A DNA stretch of 64,000 nucleotides, from the NCBI GenBank assembly GCA_009840355.1, contig VXNZ01000012.1, forward strand, positions 1 through 64,000, written 5' to 3'. Positions 52,591 to 61,999 of this stretch are shown here, piece after piece (the first letter of the stretch is position 1; the number at the start of each line of letters is the position of its first letter). The DNA is from Chloroflexota bacterium. Lineage in GTDB: Bacteria > Chloroflexota > Dehalococcoidia > Lucifugimonadales > JADFKI01. The translations under genes were made by a program, and so were the position numbers. The notes beneath the pieces are model-generated. The model did no database searches, was not told the DNA's origin, and was given only the letters and a program-made list of their open reading frames with translations.

Positions 52591-52903
52591 GGCTACCTGA
52601 CGCCGCCTTGCTCATACATACATAGGTTTGAAGTGCGAGCGTGGCGCGTTCGCCTGTACCCTGACTCTTCCTATCCTAGCGATACCCTAGTGATGGGAGT
52701 AGTTTAGCTGTCCGCGTTCTTGCCCACACTATATGGTAGCACTGCGGTATATAGGCGCAAGGAGTTTCCGGCGGTCGTAAGTTCAGATTGTAGTGGTTCG
52801 ATTTACCAAGAGCGCGGAGTATGTCCTCCTTCATTCAACCTTCGCAACAGGCGACCTTCGCAATAGGCGCAATAGAATTTTGTTGGGGATTATTGGCGGA
52901 CAA
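52591..52903. other. 313-base gene-free region with a tandem repeat
   Basis: No convincing gene. Positions 52838-52869 hold two copies of accttcgcaa(c/t)aggcg, a 16-base tandem repeat with one difference. A ttcctatcctagcg piece near 52667-52682 may be a worn copy of the dispersed repeat. Confidence 0.5.
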
Positions 52904-54451
52904 TTAGCGGCCTTCCTTGATGAAGTCGGCGGCTTTCTCGCCTATCATAATTGTAGTGGCGTTGGTGTTGGCGCGGATGCAATCCGGCATGACAGATGCG
53001 TCCGCAACACGCAGGCACTCGACGCCCTTGACTTTGAGGTATTGGTCGACGACTGCCATTGGGTCGGAGTCGGGGCCCATCTTGCAGGTGCCGGATACAT
53101 GGTGCGATGTGCCGGAGTTCCGCCGCAGCCATTCGTTGAGCAGATCGTCCGATTGCAATTCTTCGTCGCTGGGCATAATCCTGTCTAGCAGCAAGTCGGA
53201 GAAACTGGAATTCTCGGCAATGCGCACGCCCAGTCGTATCGCCTCTCGCATGCGACGCAGGTCTTCCTCTTCCTGATAGTAATTGTAGTTGAGGTTCGGC
53301 TGCGCGTGCGGGTCGGTCGATTGAAGCGTCAGTTCGCCTTCGCCAAGCGCCAATTGCAGGCTTGCGCTGAAACCTATGTAGTTCAGGTCTTCGTCAATAT
53401 CAATATGCGCCGGGCGGTGCTCGCTGGTCATCAGCATCGGGCTAAGCTGCATGTCGTTGCGCAAGTCGGAGCCTTCGACCGTGTAGCGCAAGCCGACCTG
53501 GATCGTGGGCGCTTGCACATCGGGAGGATCTCCGACGGCGTGGTAGAGCGCGGCCGCGGCGGGATGGTCGCGCAGGTTTTGTCCGACGCCCGGCAAGTCA
53601 TGCACGACTTCGATGCCGAAGCTTTGCAGATGCTCAGCAGGACCGATGCCCGACAACATCAGCAATTGCGGAGACGCAATCGCGCCGCTGCACACAATAA
53701 TCTCGCCACCCTGCACGGTAAACGCTTCGCCGCCGCTTTCGGCTTCGATGCCCACGGCACGATTGCCCTCAAAGATAATTCGCCGCGCGGTAACGCTGCC
53801 GCGAATGGTCAAGTTCAGGCGATGGCGCGCCATGTTCAGGTAGTTGATGGCGTTGCTCATCCGAATGCCGTCGATGTTGTTGCGCGCGCGCGGCGAGACG
53901 CCGGTGGATTCGGGATGATTCTGGTCTTCGTCTATCCGGAAGCCTTCGTCCACGCATGCGCTCTCGAACGCGACCGCGTGCGGCATCCATTCGCCTCGAG
54001 GCGGACGGCGCACCGGCACGGGACCTTCCGAGCCGTGGAAGTCGTCACCTCCAAAGTCGAGGTCGGTCTCCATCTTATTGAAGTACGGCAGAACGCTGGT
54101 GAAACTCCACTCGTCGTTGCCCCACTCCGCCCAGCGGTCGTAGTCTTCGGGGATGCCGCGGAACAGCACTTGCCCGTTCACGGCGCTCGAACCGCCCGTC
54201 GCCCTGCCGCGCGGTATTTCCAGGTCGGTCTGCTCGTCCGTAATCTTCGCGCGGTATGCCCAGCTGTGCGGGCCGTACGCCGACAACCAGACATTGTTGC
54301 CCAACTTCAGGTCGTCCGGCAGCCGGTCGAATTCCGGATAGTCGGGACCTGCCTCCAACAGCAGTACCGACCGCTCCGGGTCTTCCGAAAGGCGTGTCGC
54401 GATTGCGCAGCCTGCCGAGCCGCCGCCAACAACGATGTAGTCGTACTTCAT
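52904..54451 (-). CDS. GMC-family FAD oxidoreductase (choline dehydrogenase-like)
   Basis: 515 residues, strong ribosome site GGGAGG. It begins with the FAD site YIVVGGGSAGCAIATRL and has the GMC signatures GRATGGSSAVNGQVLFRG and GAIASPQLLMLSGIGP. The C-terminal catalytic His is in GTSHHVSGTCKMG, followed by NTNATTIMIGEKAADFI. It oxidises an alcohol group, with FAD passing electrons on. Such genes are very numerous in SAR202-like Chloroflexota, which fits the taxon guess. The substrate is unknown. Confidence 0.92.
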   Translation of the reverse strand: MKYDYIVVGGGSAGCAIATRLSEDPERSVLLLEAGPDYPEFDRLPDDLKLGNNVWLSAYGPHSWAYRAKITDEQTDLEIPRGRATGGSSAVNGQVLFRGIPEDYDRWAEWGNDEWSFTSVLPYFNKMETDLDFGGDDFHGSEGPVPVRRPPRGEWMPHAVAFESACVDEGFRIDEDQNHPESTGVSPRARNNIDGIRMSNAINYLNMARHRLNLTIRGSVTARRIIFEGNRAVGIEAESGGEAFTVQGGEIIVCSGAIASPQLLMLSGIGPAEHLQSFGIEVVHDLPGVGQNLRDHPAAAALYHAVGDPPDVQAPTIQVGLRYTVEGSDLRNDMQLSPMLMTSEHRPAHIDIDEDLNYIGFSASLQLALGEGELTLQSTDPHAQPNLNYNYYQEEEDLRRMREAIRLGVRIAENSSFSDLLLDRIMPSDEELQSDDLLNEWLRRNSGTSHHVSGTCKMGPDSDPMAVVDQYLKVKGVECLRVADASVMPDCIRANTNATTIMIGEKAADFIKEGR

Positions 54452-54524
54452 GGAAAAACCTCCCTGCTCTACTTGCCATCTGAGCAGACTATATTATCAA
54501 CGCAAATGAAGCGCAACCGTCGGT

Positions 54525-54740
54525 GTGCTTACTGATGGCGTCAAAGCAGAGATAGATGATGATCTGTCGGGCGTGCTGCGAGACATTCGCGACGAAGCGC
54601 GCGAACTCGCCGAAACACTCATGTGGCGCGCTTCACCAGCGGTAGCAATCAAAATCCCAAAATCGCGTGATAATATCATGCTCGCACGCGAATTTGGTGA
54701 AGACATGGAAATATCGCTCTTTTGGACTGATGCATCATGA
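54525..54740 (+). CDS. Small acidic protein of unknown function
   Basis: 71 residues, start GTG at 54525, with no clear ribosome site. It has no recognised family. It is helical, with many Glu and Asp (EIDDDLSGVLRDIRDEARELAETLMW) followed by a short strand-like end (EFGEDMEISLFWTD). Its stop overlaps the ATG of the next gene (ATGA at 54737-54740), so both are probably translated together. The two genes are richer in A and T than their surroundings. Confidence 0.45.
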   Translation: MLTDGVKAEIDDDLSGVLRDIRDEARELAETLMWRASPAVAIKIPKSRDNIMLAREFGEDMEISLFWTDAS

Positions 54741-55345
54741 TACATAAAGACAACTGGGCCTTAAACATAACAATATCCCTATTGGCTGCTATTCTTTGCA
54801 GCGCCGGGGCGGTATTGCTGTTAGACATATTCGGTCCATATTTCGATCGCCCCTTTGTGGAGAAAACCCTAGTTGGAGCGCTACCAATCGGGATCGCACT
54901 TGCGCTATTCTTCGGGCTGCGGTCGTTGGCGCGCTCGAGATTCCTTGGCACAGGCATCAAGATGATTGTGTTAGACATAGCAATTGTTCTTTTTGTCGCC
55001 GTTCTCCAAAGTAGTGAGTTAGTGTTTATAGTTATCGGAAGTGACGTAGATTTCATACGCCTTGTGAGACAGACTATTATCCGTGCAGTAATGCTTGGAA
55101 TCGCGCTTGGGTTGTTCTTCGGGTTACGGCTTTTGGCAAGCAAATTGATTGTAAGTATTCTCAACAACTTACAGGTCAGCCAGATCCAACGGCGTCTAAT
55201 CCATTTCCCTTTCAACACCGCGTGCAGTCCTTCGTGCCTGTCCCGCAACAGCCAGACGTCGAAGGGCGGGTTTGCGCTCTCGTGGTTCGCCCTTCAGCAG
55301 GACCAGGACTATCATCACGAACGGATTGTGGGCAACGCACTATAA
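54737..55345 (+). CDS. Four-helix membrane protein of unknown function
   Basis: 202 residues. Four hydrophobic segments (about 10-32, 45-62, 75-97, 115-133) form two similar halves; GALPIGIALALFFGLRSLARS and VMLGIALGLFFGLRLLASK show an internal duplication. The last 55 residues are polar and look unlike a natural domain; the DNA there has a run (gggcgggtttg, then gttcgccct) like an intergenic repeat. The reading frame may therefore run into former non-coding DNA. It is coupled to the preceding small gene. Confidence 0.5.
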   Translation: MIHKDNWALNITISLLAAILCSAGAVLLLDIFGPYFDRPFVEKTLVGALPIGIALALFFGLRSLARSRFLGTGIKMIVLDIAIVLFVAVLQSSELVFIVIGSDVDFIRLVRQTIIRAVMLGIALGLFFGLRLLASKLIVSILNNLQVSQIQRRLIHFPFNTACSPSCLSRNSQTSKGGFALSWFALQQDQDYHHERIVGNAL

Positions 55346-55366
55346 CCCGAAAGCCCTGCTTTCGGG
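55346..55366 (+). terminator. Hairpin immediately after the four-helix protein gene
   Basis: CCCGAAAG and CTTTCGGG, 8 perfect pairs with a 5-base loop, begins right after the TAA. The T-run that should follow is short (acttgtc), so it may be a weak terminator. Confidence 0.5.
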
Positions 55367-55422
55367 ACTTGTCGATTAGGAAACATCGCGCAATTCTGTT
55401 ATTCTGACACTGATACTGCAAA

Positions 55423-55428
55423 TATAAT
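55423..55428 (+). promoter_or_regulatory. -10 element ahead of the DUF1932-type gene
   Basis: A perfect TATAAT about 45 bases before the start at 55473. The -35 is unclear. Confidence 0.4.
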
Positions 55429-55472
55429 GCAGCGTTCGTTCACGCCGACAAGTGTAATAAGGAGCGGCTTCA

Positions 55473-56384
55473 ATGGCAGTACGAACCGTAGCGATTCTCA
55501 GTCCCGGGGATATGGGCGCAGGCGTGGGATACGCGCTCGGTCAGAACGAATTCGATGTCATCACTTGCCTTCGCGGCAGGAGCGACCGCACGCGGCGACT
55601 TGCGGGGGACGCTCATTTCCGCGATATTCCCACGTTGGGCTTACTGGTCGAACAAGCAGATCTGATATTGTCCATTCTCGTGCCGTCGCAGGCAGTTTCG
55701 GTGGCGGAACAGGTTGCCGCAGCGATGCGCGCCACAGGCAAGCATTCCGTGTACGCCGACTGCAACGCTATATCGCCGCAGACAACGCGTCAGATTGAGA
55801 GCATAATCACCGGCGCGGGCGGGCAGTATGTGGACGGCGGGATAATCGGCGGCTCCCCAACGCGCGGCGCTCCGCCACGATTCTACGTATCCGGCAAGCA
55901 CACCGATGTCGTCGCGGAATTGGACGGCAAGGGCATCACAGTCAAGCCCATCGGCGAGGAGATTGGCAAGGGTTCGGGCATAAAGATGTGCTACGCCGCG
56001 CTGACCAAAGGCACATCCACGCTGCAGATTGCTCTGCTTTCCGCCGCGGAGTCGATGAACTTGACAGACGAGTTAGTCGCAGAGTTCGAGTTCAGCCAGC
56101 CAGCCGCGCTCAAGCAGATGAACAGCGGAATATCGCGCCTACCGCCGAATGCGCACCGCTGGATCGGCGAGATGGAAGAGATCGCGTCCACCTTCGAGGC
56201 GCTGGGGATAACTCCGTCGTTCCACCAAGGCGCGGCGGAAATATACCGGCTGCTGAGCGGCACGCCGTACGCCGACGAGACGCCCGAGACCGTTGACAAA
56301 GACCGCCCGACCAACGACACGATCCGCGCCGTCGTGGATTTGGTGAAGTCTGACATGTCCGCCGGCGAACAGGCGGCAGACTAG
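55473..56384 (+). CDS. NAD(P)-binding dehydrogenase, 6-phosphogluconate dehydrogenase-like (DUF1932)
   Basis: 303 residues, ribosome site AAGGAG. The Rossmann start VAILSPGDMGAGVGYAL is followed by LVEQADLILSILVPSQA and YADCNAISPQTTRQIE. The motif YVDGGIIGGSPTRGAPPRFYVSGK matches the substrate loop. The C-terminal helical domain (IKMCYAALTKGTSTLQIALLSAAE) holds the expected Lys in the K-M-C-Y-A-A-L-T-K segment. It is the DUF1932 group of beta-hydroxyacid dehydrogenases. The substrate is unknown. It is followed by a zinc alcohol dehydrogenase gene 13 bases away. Confidence 0.88.
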   Translation: MAVRTVAILSPGDMGAGVGYALGQNEFDVITCLRGRSDRTRRLAGDAHFRDIPTLGLLVEQADLILSILVPSQAVSVAEQVAAAMRATGKHSVYADCNAISPQTTRQIESIITGAGGQYVDGGIIGGSPTRGAPPRFYVSGKHTDVVAELDGKGITVKPIGEEIGKGSGIKMCYAALTKGTSTLQIALLSAAESMNLTDELVAEFEFSQPAALKQMNSGISRLPPNAHRWIGEMEEIASTFEALGITPSFHQGAAEIYRLLSGTPYADETPETVDKDRPTNDTIRAVVDLVKSDMSAGEQAAD

Positions 56385-56397
56385 CTCGCGGCAACTG

Positions 56398-57444
56398 ATG
56401 GCAACGATGCAAGCGCTAGTCGTAAACTCGCAGTCCGACGCGCCACGCCTAGAACAACGCGAGTTGCCGATGCCGGTGCCTAAGCCGCATGAAATCGTGG
56501 TGCGCGTGGCGGCGTGCGGCATCTGCTACCACGATGTTGCGGTGGTCAACGGCACGCTGCGGCGCGGCGTCAAGCCCGATGTCGTGCTGGGACACGAAGT
56601 TTCCGGCTATGTGCACGAAGTGGGCGATGGTGTAACGGCAATTCAGCCGGGCGAGCGCGTCGTTACCGCGCTAACGACATTCTGCGGCGAATGCCTGCGA
56701 TGCACAGCGGGCAATCAATATCGCTGCGTGCGCGGACGCGGCTTCGGGCACGGTCTCGACGGCGGGTTCGCGCAATACATGCTCGTCCCCGAAGCGAGCG
56801 CAATCCCAATCCCCGACAACATTGACATCGTTGACGCCGCCCTGTTCGGCTGCCCCATCGGTGTGGCGATAAACGCACTCGAAGATGCCGCTCAATTACG
56901 CTCCGGCGAGACTGCGCTGGTAGTAGGCGCGGGCGGCGGGCTAGGCGTACATCTAGCGCAAGTTGCGGCGGCGATGGGCGCGCGTGTCTTCGCCATTACC
57001 ACATCGCCCGACAAACTCGGCGCACTAGAAACACTGCAAGGCGTAGAGGCACTCCTAGCTGAGAGCGAGCTGGACTTCTCCGAAATCGTGCTGGCACTAA
57101 CCGAAGACAACGGCGCGGATGTGGTGCTCAACCCGGTCGGGTCTGCGCTGTTCAACTCGTGCCTTGCGAGCATGGCGCAGTTCGGCAGGATGGTTGTGCT
57201 TGGGGAAGTGGCAGGTCGTGCCGCGCGCTTCAATCTCGCCGAGCTGCTATTTCGCGACGCTATCATCACCGGCGCAACCGGCGCATCGCCACGCCACATC
57301 TACAAGGCGATTGACCTGGTATCGAGCGGCGCAGTGCAACCAGTCGTCTCACAGCAATGCATATTTGACGATGCGGCGATGGCGATCGAAGATATGCAGG
57401 CGGCGCGTACTTTCGGACGGGTGGCAATTATACCGCCTGCCTAG
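56398..57444 (+). CDS. Zinc-dependent alcohol dehydrogenase (MDR)
   Basis: 348 residues. It has the catalytic zinc ligands C (AACGICYHD) and GHE (VLGHEVSGYVHEVG). The structural zinc loop is C-G-E-C-L-R-C-T-A-G-N-Q-Y-R-C, and the NAD(P) site is ALVVGAGGGLGVHLAQVA. It oxidises an alcohol or reduces the aldehyde. It lies 13 bases downstream of the beta-hydroxyacid dehydrogenase gene, so the two probably act on one pathway. Ribosome site is weak. Confidence 0.92.
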   Translation: MATMQALVVNSQSDAPRLEQRELPMPVPKPHEIVVRVAACGICYHDVAVVNGTLRRGVKPDVVLGHEVSGYVHEVGDGVTAIQPGERVVTALTTFCGECLRCTAGNQYRCVRGRGFGHGLDGGFAQYMLVPEASAIPIPDNIDIVDAALFGCPIGVAINALEDAAQLRSGETALVVGAGGGLGVHLAQVAAAMGARVFAITTSPDKLGALETLQGVEALLAESELDFSEIVLALTEDNGADVVLNPVGSALFNSCLASMAQFGRMVVLGEVAGRAARFNLAELLFRDAIITGATGASPRHIYKAIDLVSSGAVQPVVSQQCIFDDAAMAIEDMQAARTFGRVAIIPPA

Positions 57445-57477
57445 TGAATGCAATAGGACTTGCACCGACGGTCAGAC

Positions 57478-58395
57478 TTACGCCGTAGCGGACCGTCTGA
57501 ATGGCAGCAACCTGCCAAAATCGCCGTTTTCCCAGACTACGAGCATTTGGCTTGCCACTGCTATGGAGCTGTATGTTCCTGCTACTACGCCAATTATCAG
57601 CACTATTAGGAAGGTCCGTATGGTTGCGCCGCCGAATAGCAGTAGCGCCATTAGCACGATTAGCAGCGTTAGGCTTGTGTTCAGAGATCGGCCTATCGTC
57701 TCCGATATGCTCACATTCACATTCTGGTCGAAGCCGCGATTACCGTAGTTCGTAACATTTTCGCGCAGGCGGTCAAACACGACGATGGTGTCGTTCACGC
57801 TGTAGCCGATGACAGTCAGCACCGCGACTAGGAACATCGTGTTGACTTCGAGTCCCATCAGGTTGCCCAGAATGGCGAAAATGCCCACGACGATTACGAG
57901 GTCATGCACAAGCGCGACGAGCGCGGCTAATCCGTAGCGGAACGGTCGCGGAACGCTGCGGAATGCCCACCACAGGTAGATAAATATACCCACCGCCGCC
58001 GCGATTACCGCATACGCGCCGTTCAAAATCGTCTCACGCGCCACCACGGGCGACACAAGGTCGGACGACAGCACTTCGATGCCATCGGGCGACAGACTCG
58101 ACTCAAGTGCGCTCAGTATGCCTTCCCGTTCGCTGGCGGAGAGTTGGCGTGTCCGCAGGAAGTAGGTATTGTCGCCGAAGCTCTGCACCGTCGAATCGAC
58201 TTCGCCCAGGCTCGCCAGCTGCGATCTAAGCTCCTGCTGCGTCACTTCCTTGGAAAAGGCAAGCGTCATCGTGGAGCCGCCCCTGAAGTCGATACCTGCT
58301 CGCAAGCCCGGGTTGATTATGAGGAACACCACGCCCGGCAATATTACGATAAACGAAAACAGGAAAAACCAGTTTCTCTTGCCTACAAAGTCCAA
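57478..58395 (-). CDS. secF: Protein translocase subunit SecF
   Basis: 305 residues from the TTG at 58395, chosen because AGGAG lies 7 bases ahead and MDFVGKRNWFF is the usual SecF start; the frame is open 7 codons more from another TTG. Six membrane helices are visible, with GIDFRGGSTM after the first. The C-terminal set includes TVIGYSVNDTIVVFDRLREN. SecF works with SecD to pull exported proteins across using the proton gradient. It follows secD by 98 bases. Confidence 0.93.
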   Translation of the reverse strand: MDFVGKRNWFFLFSFIVILPGVVFLIINPGLRAGIDFRGGSTMTLAFSKEVTQQELRSQLASLGEVDSTVQSFGDNTYFLRTRQLSASEREGILSALESSLSPDGIEVLSSDLVSPVVARETILNGAYAVIAAAVGIFIYLWWAFRSVPRPFRYGLAALVALVHDLVIVVGIFAILGNLMGLEVNTMFLVAVLTVIGYSVNDTIVVFDRLRENVTNYGNRGFDQNVNVSISETIGRSLNTSLTLLIVLMALLLFGGATIRTFLIVLIIGVVAGTYSSIAVASQMLVVWENGDFGRLLPFRRSATA

Positions 58396-58493
58396 TTTGT
58401 CGCTCCTGACGGACAATTTTACCCGTTGAGTTCAATTATTCCAATGCGTCCGGCCTCTTGGACTCGGATGCGCCGCTACCGTATAAGCAAGCA

Positions 58494-60365
58494 TTAGCCG
58501 CGCTGAACGGCTGCCGCTGCCGGCTGCTGCGGCAGTTCGGAGGCGCCGGTTGGTACGAATGCGCCCAGCAGCCGCGAGAGCCTGGTCGTCGCGATGACGC
58601 GCAGTATCGTCCTGCTCACGACGATTGCGGAGAACATACTGACCATCACGCCGATTGCCAGCGTCGCCGCGAAGCCCTGCACTATCGTCGTGCCGAGCTG
58701 GTTCGAGAAGTAGTACAGAATCGCGCAGGTTATCAGCGTGGACACATTGCTGTCGCGAATGGCGGGCCAAGCGCGGTTGAAGCCGATATTTATCGCGCTG
58801 ATAAGCGTGCGCCCACTGCGCAACTCGTCCTTCATGCGCTCGAATATCAGCACATTCGCGTCCACCGCCATACCTACTGACAGAATCGTCGCAGCCACGC
58901 CCGACAGCGTGAGCGTAACGGGCATCAGCTTGAAGATTGCCAAGACGAGTGCAGCGTAAATGAGCAGGGCGACCGATGCCACGAGGCCCGGTACGCGGTA
59001 GTACAGCGTCATAAATAGGAAGACGAGCGCCAAACCGACCGCGCCGGCGACCACGCTCTTCGCAAGCGAGTCCGCACCCAAGATGGCGTCAACGCTGCGG
59101 CGCTGCAATAGGGTAATCGGGAATGGCAGACGACCGCCTTCGAGCAGCAGCGAAATGTCTTGCGCGCGTTCCAAGGTGAAACCACCTTCAATGATCGCCG
59201 TACCAGTGGTGATAGGCTGGCGCACGACCGGCGCAATCAGCTCTTCACCGTCTAGGAAGATAGCAATGGAATCGGTAGGGCTGCCCGCAATCTCGGTAGT
59301 CTTCTCACCGAACAAGCGCGTGCCAAGCGAGTCGAACTCCAAGTTGATGATGGGTTGGTCGCTCTGCGCATGCAGGCTGGCGTACGCCCTCGACAGGTTG
59401 TCTCCGCCAAGCCCGAAGTCTTCATCCACGCGGCCCGGCTGCTCTATGAATGTTACGGTCGCCGCATCGCCGACTTTGGCTTGCGCGGTGGCAAGGTCGT
59501 CCGGTTCGACGGGTTCCGGCGCCTCGTCGGGGTCTGCCGGCAGTTCCGGCGATGGCTGCGGGTACGGGAATACATACTGATTCGTGCCTTCCAGCTTGCT
59601 TATGCCCGGAGGCGCTACCACGTAGTCGAGAAACTCGTTGCCGGCGATGGTAAGGGTGAAGCTTGGCAGAAATCCCGCCTGCAACTGGCTCTGGTATGTG
59701 AATATGTTCGCTGTGGCAGCCGCAATCGAGAACTCTTGCAGTAGATTGGCGTGAACCTGATCGAACTTCGCCGCGCCCTCCTCCGTGAACTCCACGATGA
59801 TGACAGGGATTTCCAAGTCCGCATTCTCTGTGCTTTCAGACGCCTCGCCGCTTTCAGTATCGCTTTCGGGCAGCAATTCTTCCGGGAGTTGCTGCGCGGA
59901 TACACTGACCACATCTTCGTCGGTAATGATGCCCTCGGTGGCTAGATTGCGCGGCGGGCTGACTCTGCGATGCTTGAATTCAAGCTGAGCCGTCTCGCCG
60001 ATAATGGCTTCCGCACGTTCGGGGTCGGCAACGCCCGGCAGCTGGATAAGCAGCCTATCTTCGCCGAGAATCTGAATGATAGGTTCGCCCAAGCCGGAGG
60101 AGTTTACACGCCGCTCGATGATGCGCTTCAGGCTTTCCATATCATCGGCGTTGGGCGGCTGCGGTTCGCCGCCATCTTCCGCGATAGGTTCGGCGCGATA
60201 GACCAGATGGCTGCCGCCCTGCAAGTCGAGCCCAAGGCTCAACCCGAGGAATGTATCGCCGCCTCGCTGAAAGCCGCCAAGATTGATCGTCTGGAAGCCG
60301 AGCAACAGCCCGGCGCCCACAACCAGCAGCAAAATCAAAATCAACGCTCTTGCGTTCCTACGCAC
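58494..60365 (-). CDS. secD: Protein translocase subunit SecD
   Basis: 623 residues from the GTG at 60365, with GGAGGT 5 bases upstream; the frame stays open 13 codons further. The N-terminal helix, then LGLDLQGGSHLVYR (the D1 motif), a large periplasmic region and five C-terminal helices are visible. Those helices carry AGAVGLALVFLFMTLYYR and VGMAVDANVLIFERMKDELR (D4/D5). A Pro/Glu-rich periplasmic insert (about residues 280-310) is longer than in E. coli. Its start overlaps the end of cca by 8 bases, so these genes are closely linked. Confidence 0.93.
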   Translation of the reverse strand: MRRNARALILILLLVVGAGLLLGFQTINLGGFQRGGDTFLGLSLGLDLQGGSHLVYRAEPIAEDGGEPQPPNADDMESLKRIIERRVNSSGLGEPIIQILGEDRLLIQLPGVADPERAEAIIGETAQLEFKHRRVSPPRNLATEGIITDEDVVSVSAQQLPEELLPESDTESGEASESTENADLEIPVIIVEFTEEGAAKFDQVHANLLQEFSIAAATANIFTYQSQLQAGFLPSFTLTIAGNEFLDYVVAPPGISKLEGTNQYVFPYPQPSPELPADPDEAPEPVEPDDLATAQAKVGDAATVTFIEQPGRVDEDFGLGGDNLSRAYASLHAQSDQPIINLEFDSLGTRLFGEKTTEIAGSPTDSIAIFLDGEELIAPVVRQPITTGTAIIEGGFTLERAQDISLLLEGGRLPFPITLLQRRSVDAILGADSLAKSVVAGAVGLALVFLFMTLYYRVPGLVASVALLIYAALVLAIFKLMPVTLTLSGVAATILSVGMAVDANVLIFERMKDELRSGRTLISAINIGFNRAWPAIRDSNVSTLITCAILYYFSNQLGTTIVQGFAATLAIGVMVSMFSAIVVSRTILRVIATTRLSRLLGAFVPTGASELPQQPAAAAVQRG

Positions 60366-61908
60366 CGTTACCTCCGCGCTCAAGGCTGGCACGCACCAGC
60401 TCAAGAGCCTGCTCTTTAGTACTCACTTCTCCGCTCGCCTGCGCCTCTCGCACACCTTCTAGCAAAACGCCGATTCTGCGTCCTGGTTCAAGCGCGAACT
60501 TGTCCATTATATCGTATCCGCTCACCAACTTAGGAAGTGTTTTCGCCGAATCTCGCAGCGTTATGCCGCCATCCGCGCTTCCCGCATTCAGAATGTAGCG
60601 GATTAGGCGGCAGTGCGCGTCCCAGTCGTCGCGCTCCATCATCGGACCACGCGCTGCCAGATGGTCGGCGGTGTTCAGGTACAGCGTGTCAAGCGCGACA
60701 TCGCCGACATCGCGGTAGTACCTGTACAGCGCGCGCTTCGTGGGCAGTCCGCCGGGCGCCGCAAGCATTCGCGGACGCAGGTGGTGCTGCACCATGCCGG
60801 CGACATGCTCAACGCCGCGCTTCCCGAAGCGCAGCCGCGTGAGCATGCTGCGAACCATTTCCGCGCCTTCGCTGTGATGCCCCAAAAATCGAATGCGCCC
60901 GGAATCTTCGACAGTCCTCGTGGCGGGCTTAGCGACATCGTGCAATAGCGCGGTCAATTTCAGGAACGTCAGCCTGTCGAAGCCATCACTGACTTCGCAG
61001 GCGATGCGCTCACGCATGCCAGTGAAGCGCGGCACTTTGGAGAGCAGCGTTGATTCGTGGTCATTCTCGTCATCGAACATCGCGTCAACCCATCTCACGG
61101 TCTCGATCTGATGATTGAGCACATCCCAGTAGTGTTCCTTAGGCTGCGTTACGCCTCTCGAATCATCCAATTCCGGCAAGACTGCGCACAATAGACCTAC
61201 TTCGTCAAGCAGCCGTACGCCATCGTATGCGCTGGGTGTGCCCAAGAGCCGCATTAGTTCGTCGCGAACACGTTCCTGCGCCACTTCGTTGATGCGATTC
61301 GCGCGCTCCTTGATAGCATGCGCTGTCTCGGATTCAAGGGCGAAGCCGAATTGCGCCGCCAGTCTTGCGCCGCGCAAGAGGCGAAGGCGGTCTTCGTCCA
61401 ATGCCACCGCAGACACCATCCGTACTACGCCGTCTCGCAGGTCGCCTAGCCCGCCGCACGGGTCTATCAGGTAACCTTCCCAGTCGTCACAAACTGCTGC
61501 ATTGATAGGCAGTCCCAGCGCGTTGATGGTAAAGTCTCGCCGTCGCAAGTCTTGTTCTATTCCCCTCTGATAGGTCGTGATATCCACGATGCCCGTAGCA
61601 TCACCGCCGTTGGTCACCGCAACACGGGCAATCTGCCAATCGTCGTGCAAACGCACGCAGTTTCCACCAAGTGCGTTCGCAATCTCACTGCCTACCGCGT
61701 ACGCATCGCCATTGACGGCAATGTCGATGTCATCCACGGCGCGCCCCATTAACGTATCGCGGATTACGCCGCCCACCAGATAGGCGTCAATGCTCACGCT
61801 TGCGCCGCGCCTGCCGGCGAAAAATGCCGCAAGACGCTGCACCATCGGCGGAAAGCGTATGGCGTGCGGCAAGGCAGTATAGCGGGAAATTGAGAGTGCT
61901 TCGTTCAT
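60358..61908 (-). CDS. cca: tRNA nucleotidyltransferase with HD domain
   Basis: 516 residues. The class II nucleotidyltransferase motif is YLVGGVIRDTLMGRAVDDIDIAVNGDA, followed by RRDFTINALGLPIN and the helix DRLRLLRGARLAAQFG (B/D motifs). An HD domain follows (LTALLHDVAKP, GHHSEGAEMV, RLRFGKRGVEHV). It adds or repairs the CCA end of tRNA, or acts as a poly(A) polymerase-like enzyme. Since tRNA-Met here already has CCA in its gene, a repair role is plausible. It overlaps secD by 8 bases. Confidence 0.9.
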   Translation of the reverse strand: MNEALSISRYTALPHAIRFPPMVQRLAAFFAGRRGASVSIDAYLVGGVIRDTLMGRAVDDIDIAVNGDAYAVGSEIANALGGNCVRLHDDWQIARVAVTNGGDATGIVDITTYQRGIEQDLRRRDFTINALGLPINAAVCDDWEGYLIDPCGGLGDLRDGVVRMVSAVALDEDRLRLLRGARLAAQFGFALESETAHAIKERANRINEVAQERVRDELMRLLGTPSAYDGVRLLDEVGLLCAVLPELDDSRGVTQPKEHYWDVLNHQIETVRWVDAMFDDENDHESTLLSKVPRFTGMRERIACEVSDGFDRLTFLKLTALLHDVAKPATRTVEDSGRIRFLGHHSEGAEMVRSMLTRLRFGKRGVEHVAGMVQHHLRPRMLAAPGGLPTKRALYRYYRDVGDVALDTLYLNTADHLAARGPMMERDDWDAHCRLIRYILNAGSADGGITLRDSAKTLPKLVSGYDIMDKFALEPGRRIGVLLEGVREAQASGEVSTKEQALELVRASLERGGNGA

Positions 61909-61999
61909 TGATTTAGAATGCGCGGTGTCGCGCAGCCCGATGGCGAAGAATGTACAACTGCGTTCGTGGCAAAGGCACTCGACACCATTTGAGATTTTG

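Noticed and set aside
53306-54535. Plus-strand open frame of 409 codons
   Set aside because: Antisense to the GMC oxidoreductase, with no family-like motifs; the minus-strand gene is strongly supported.
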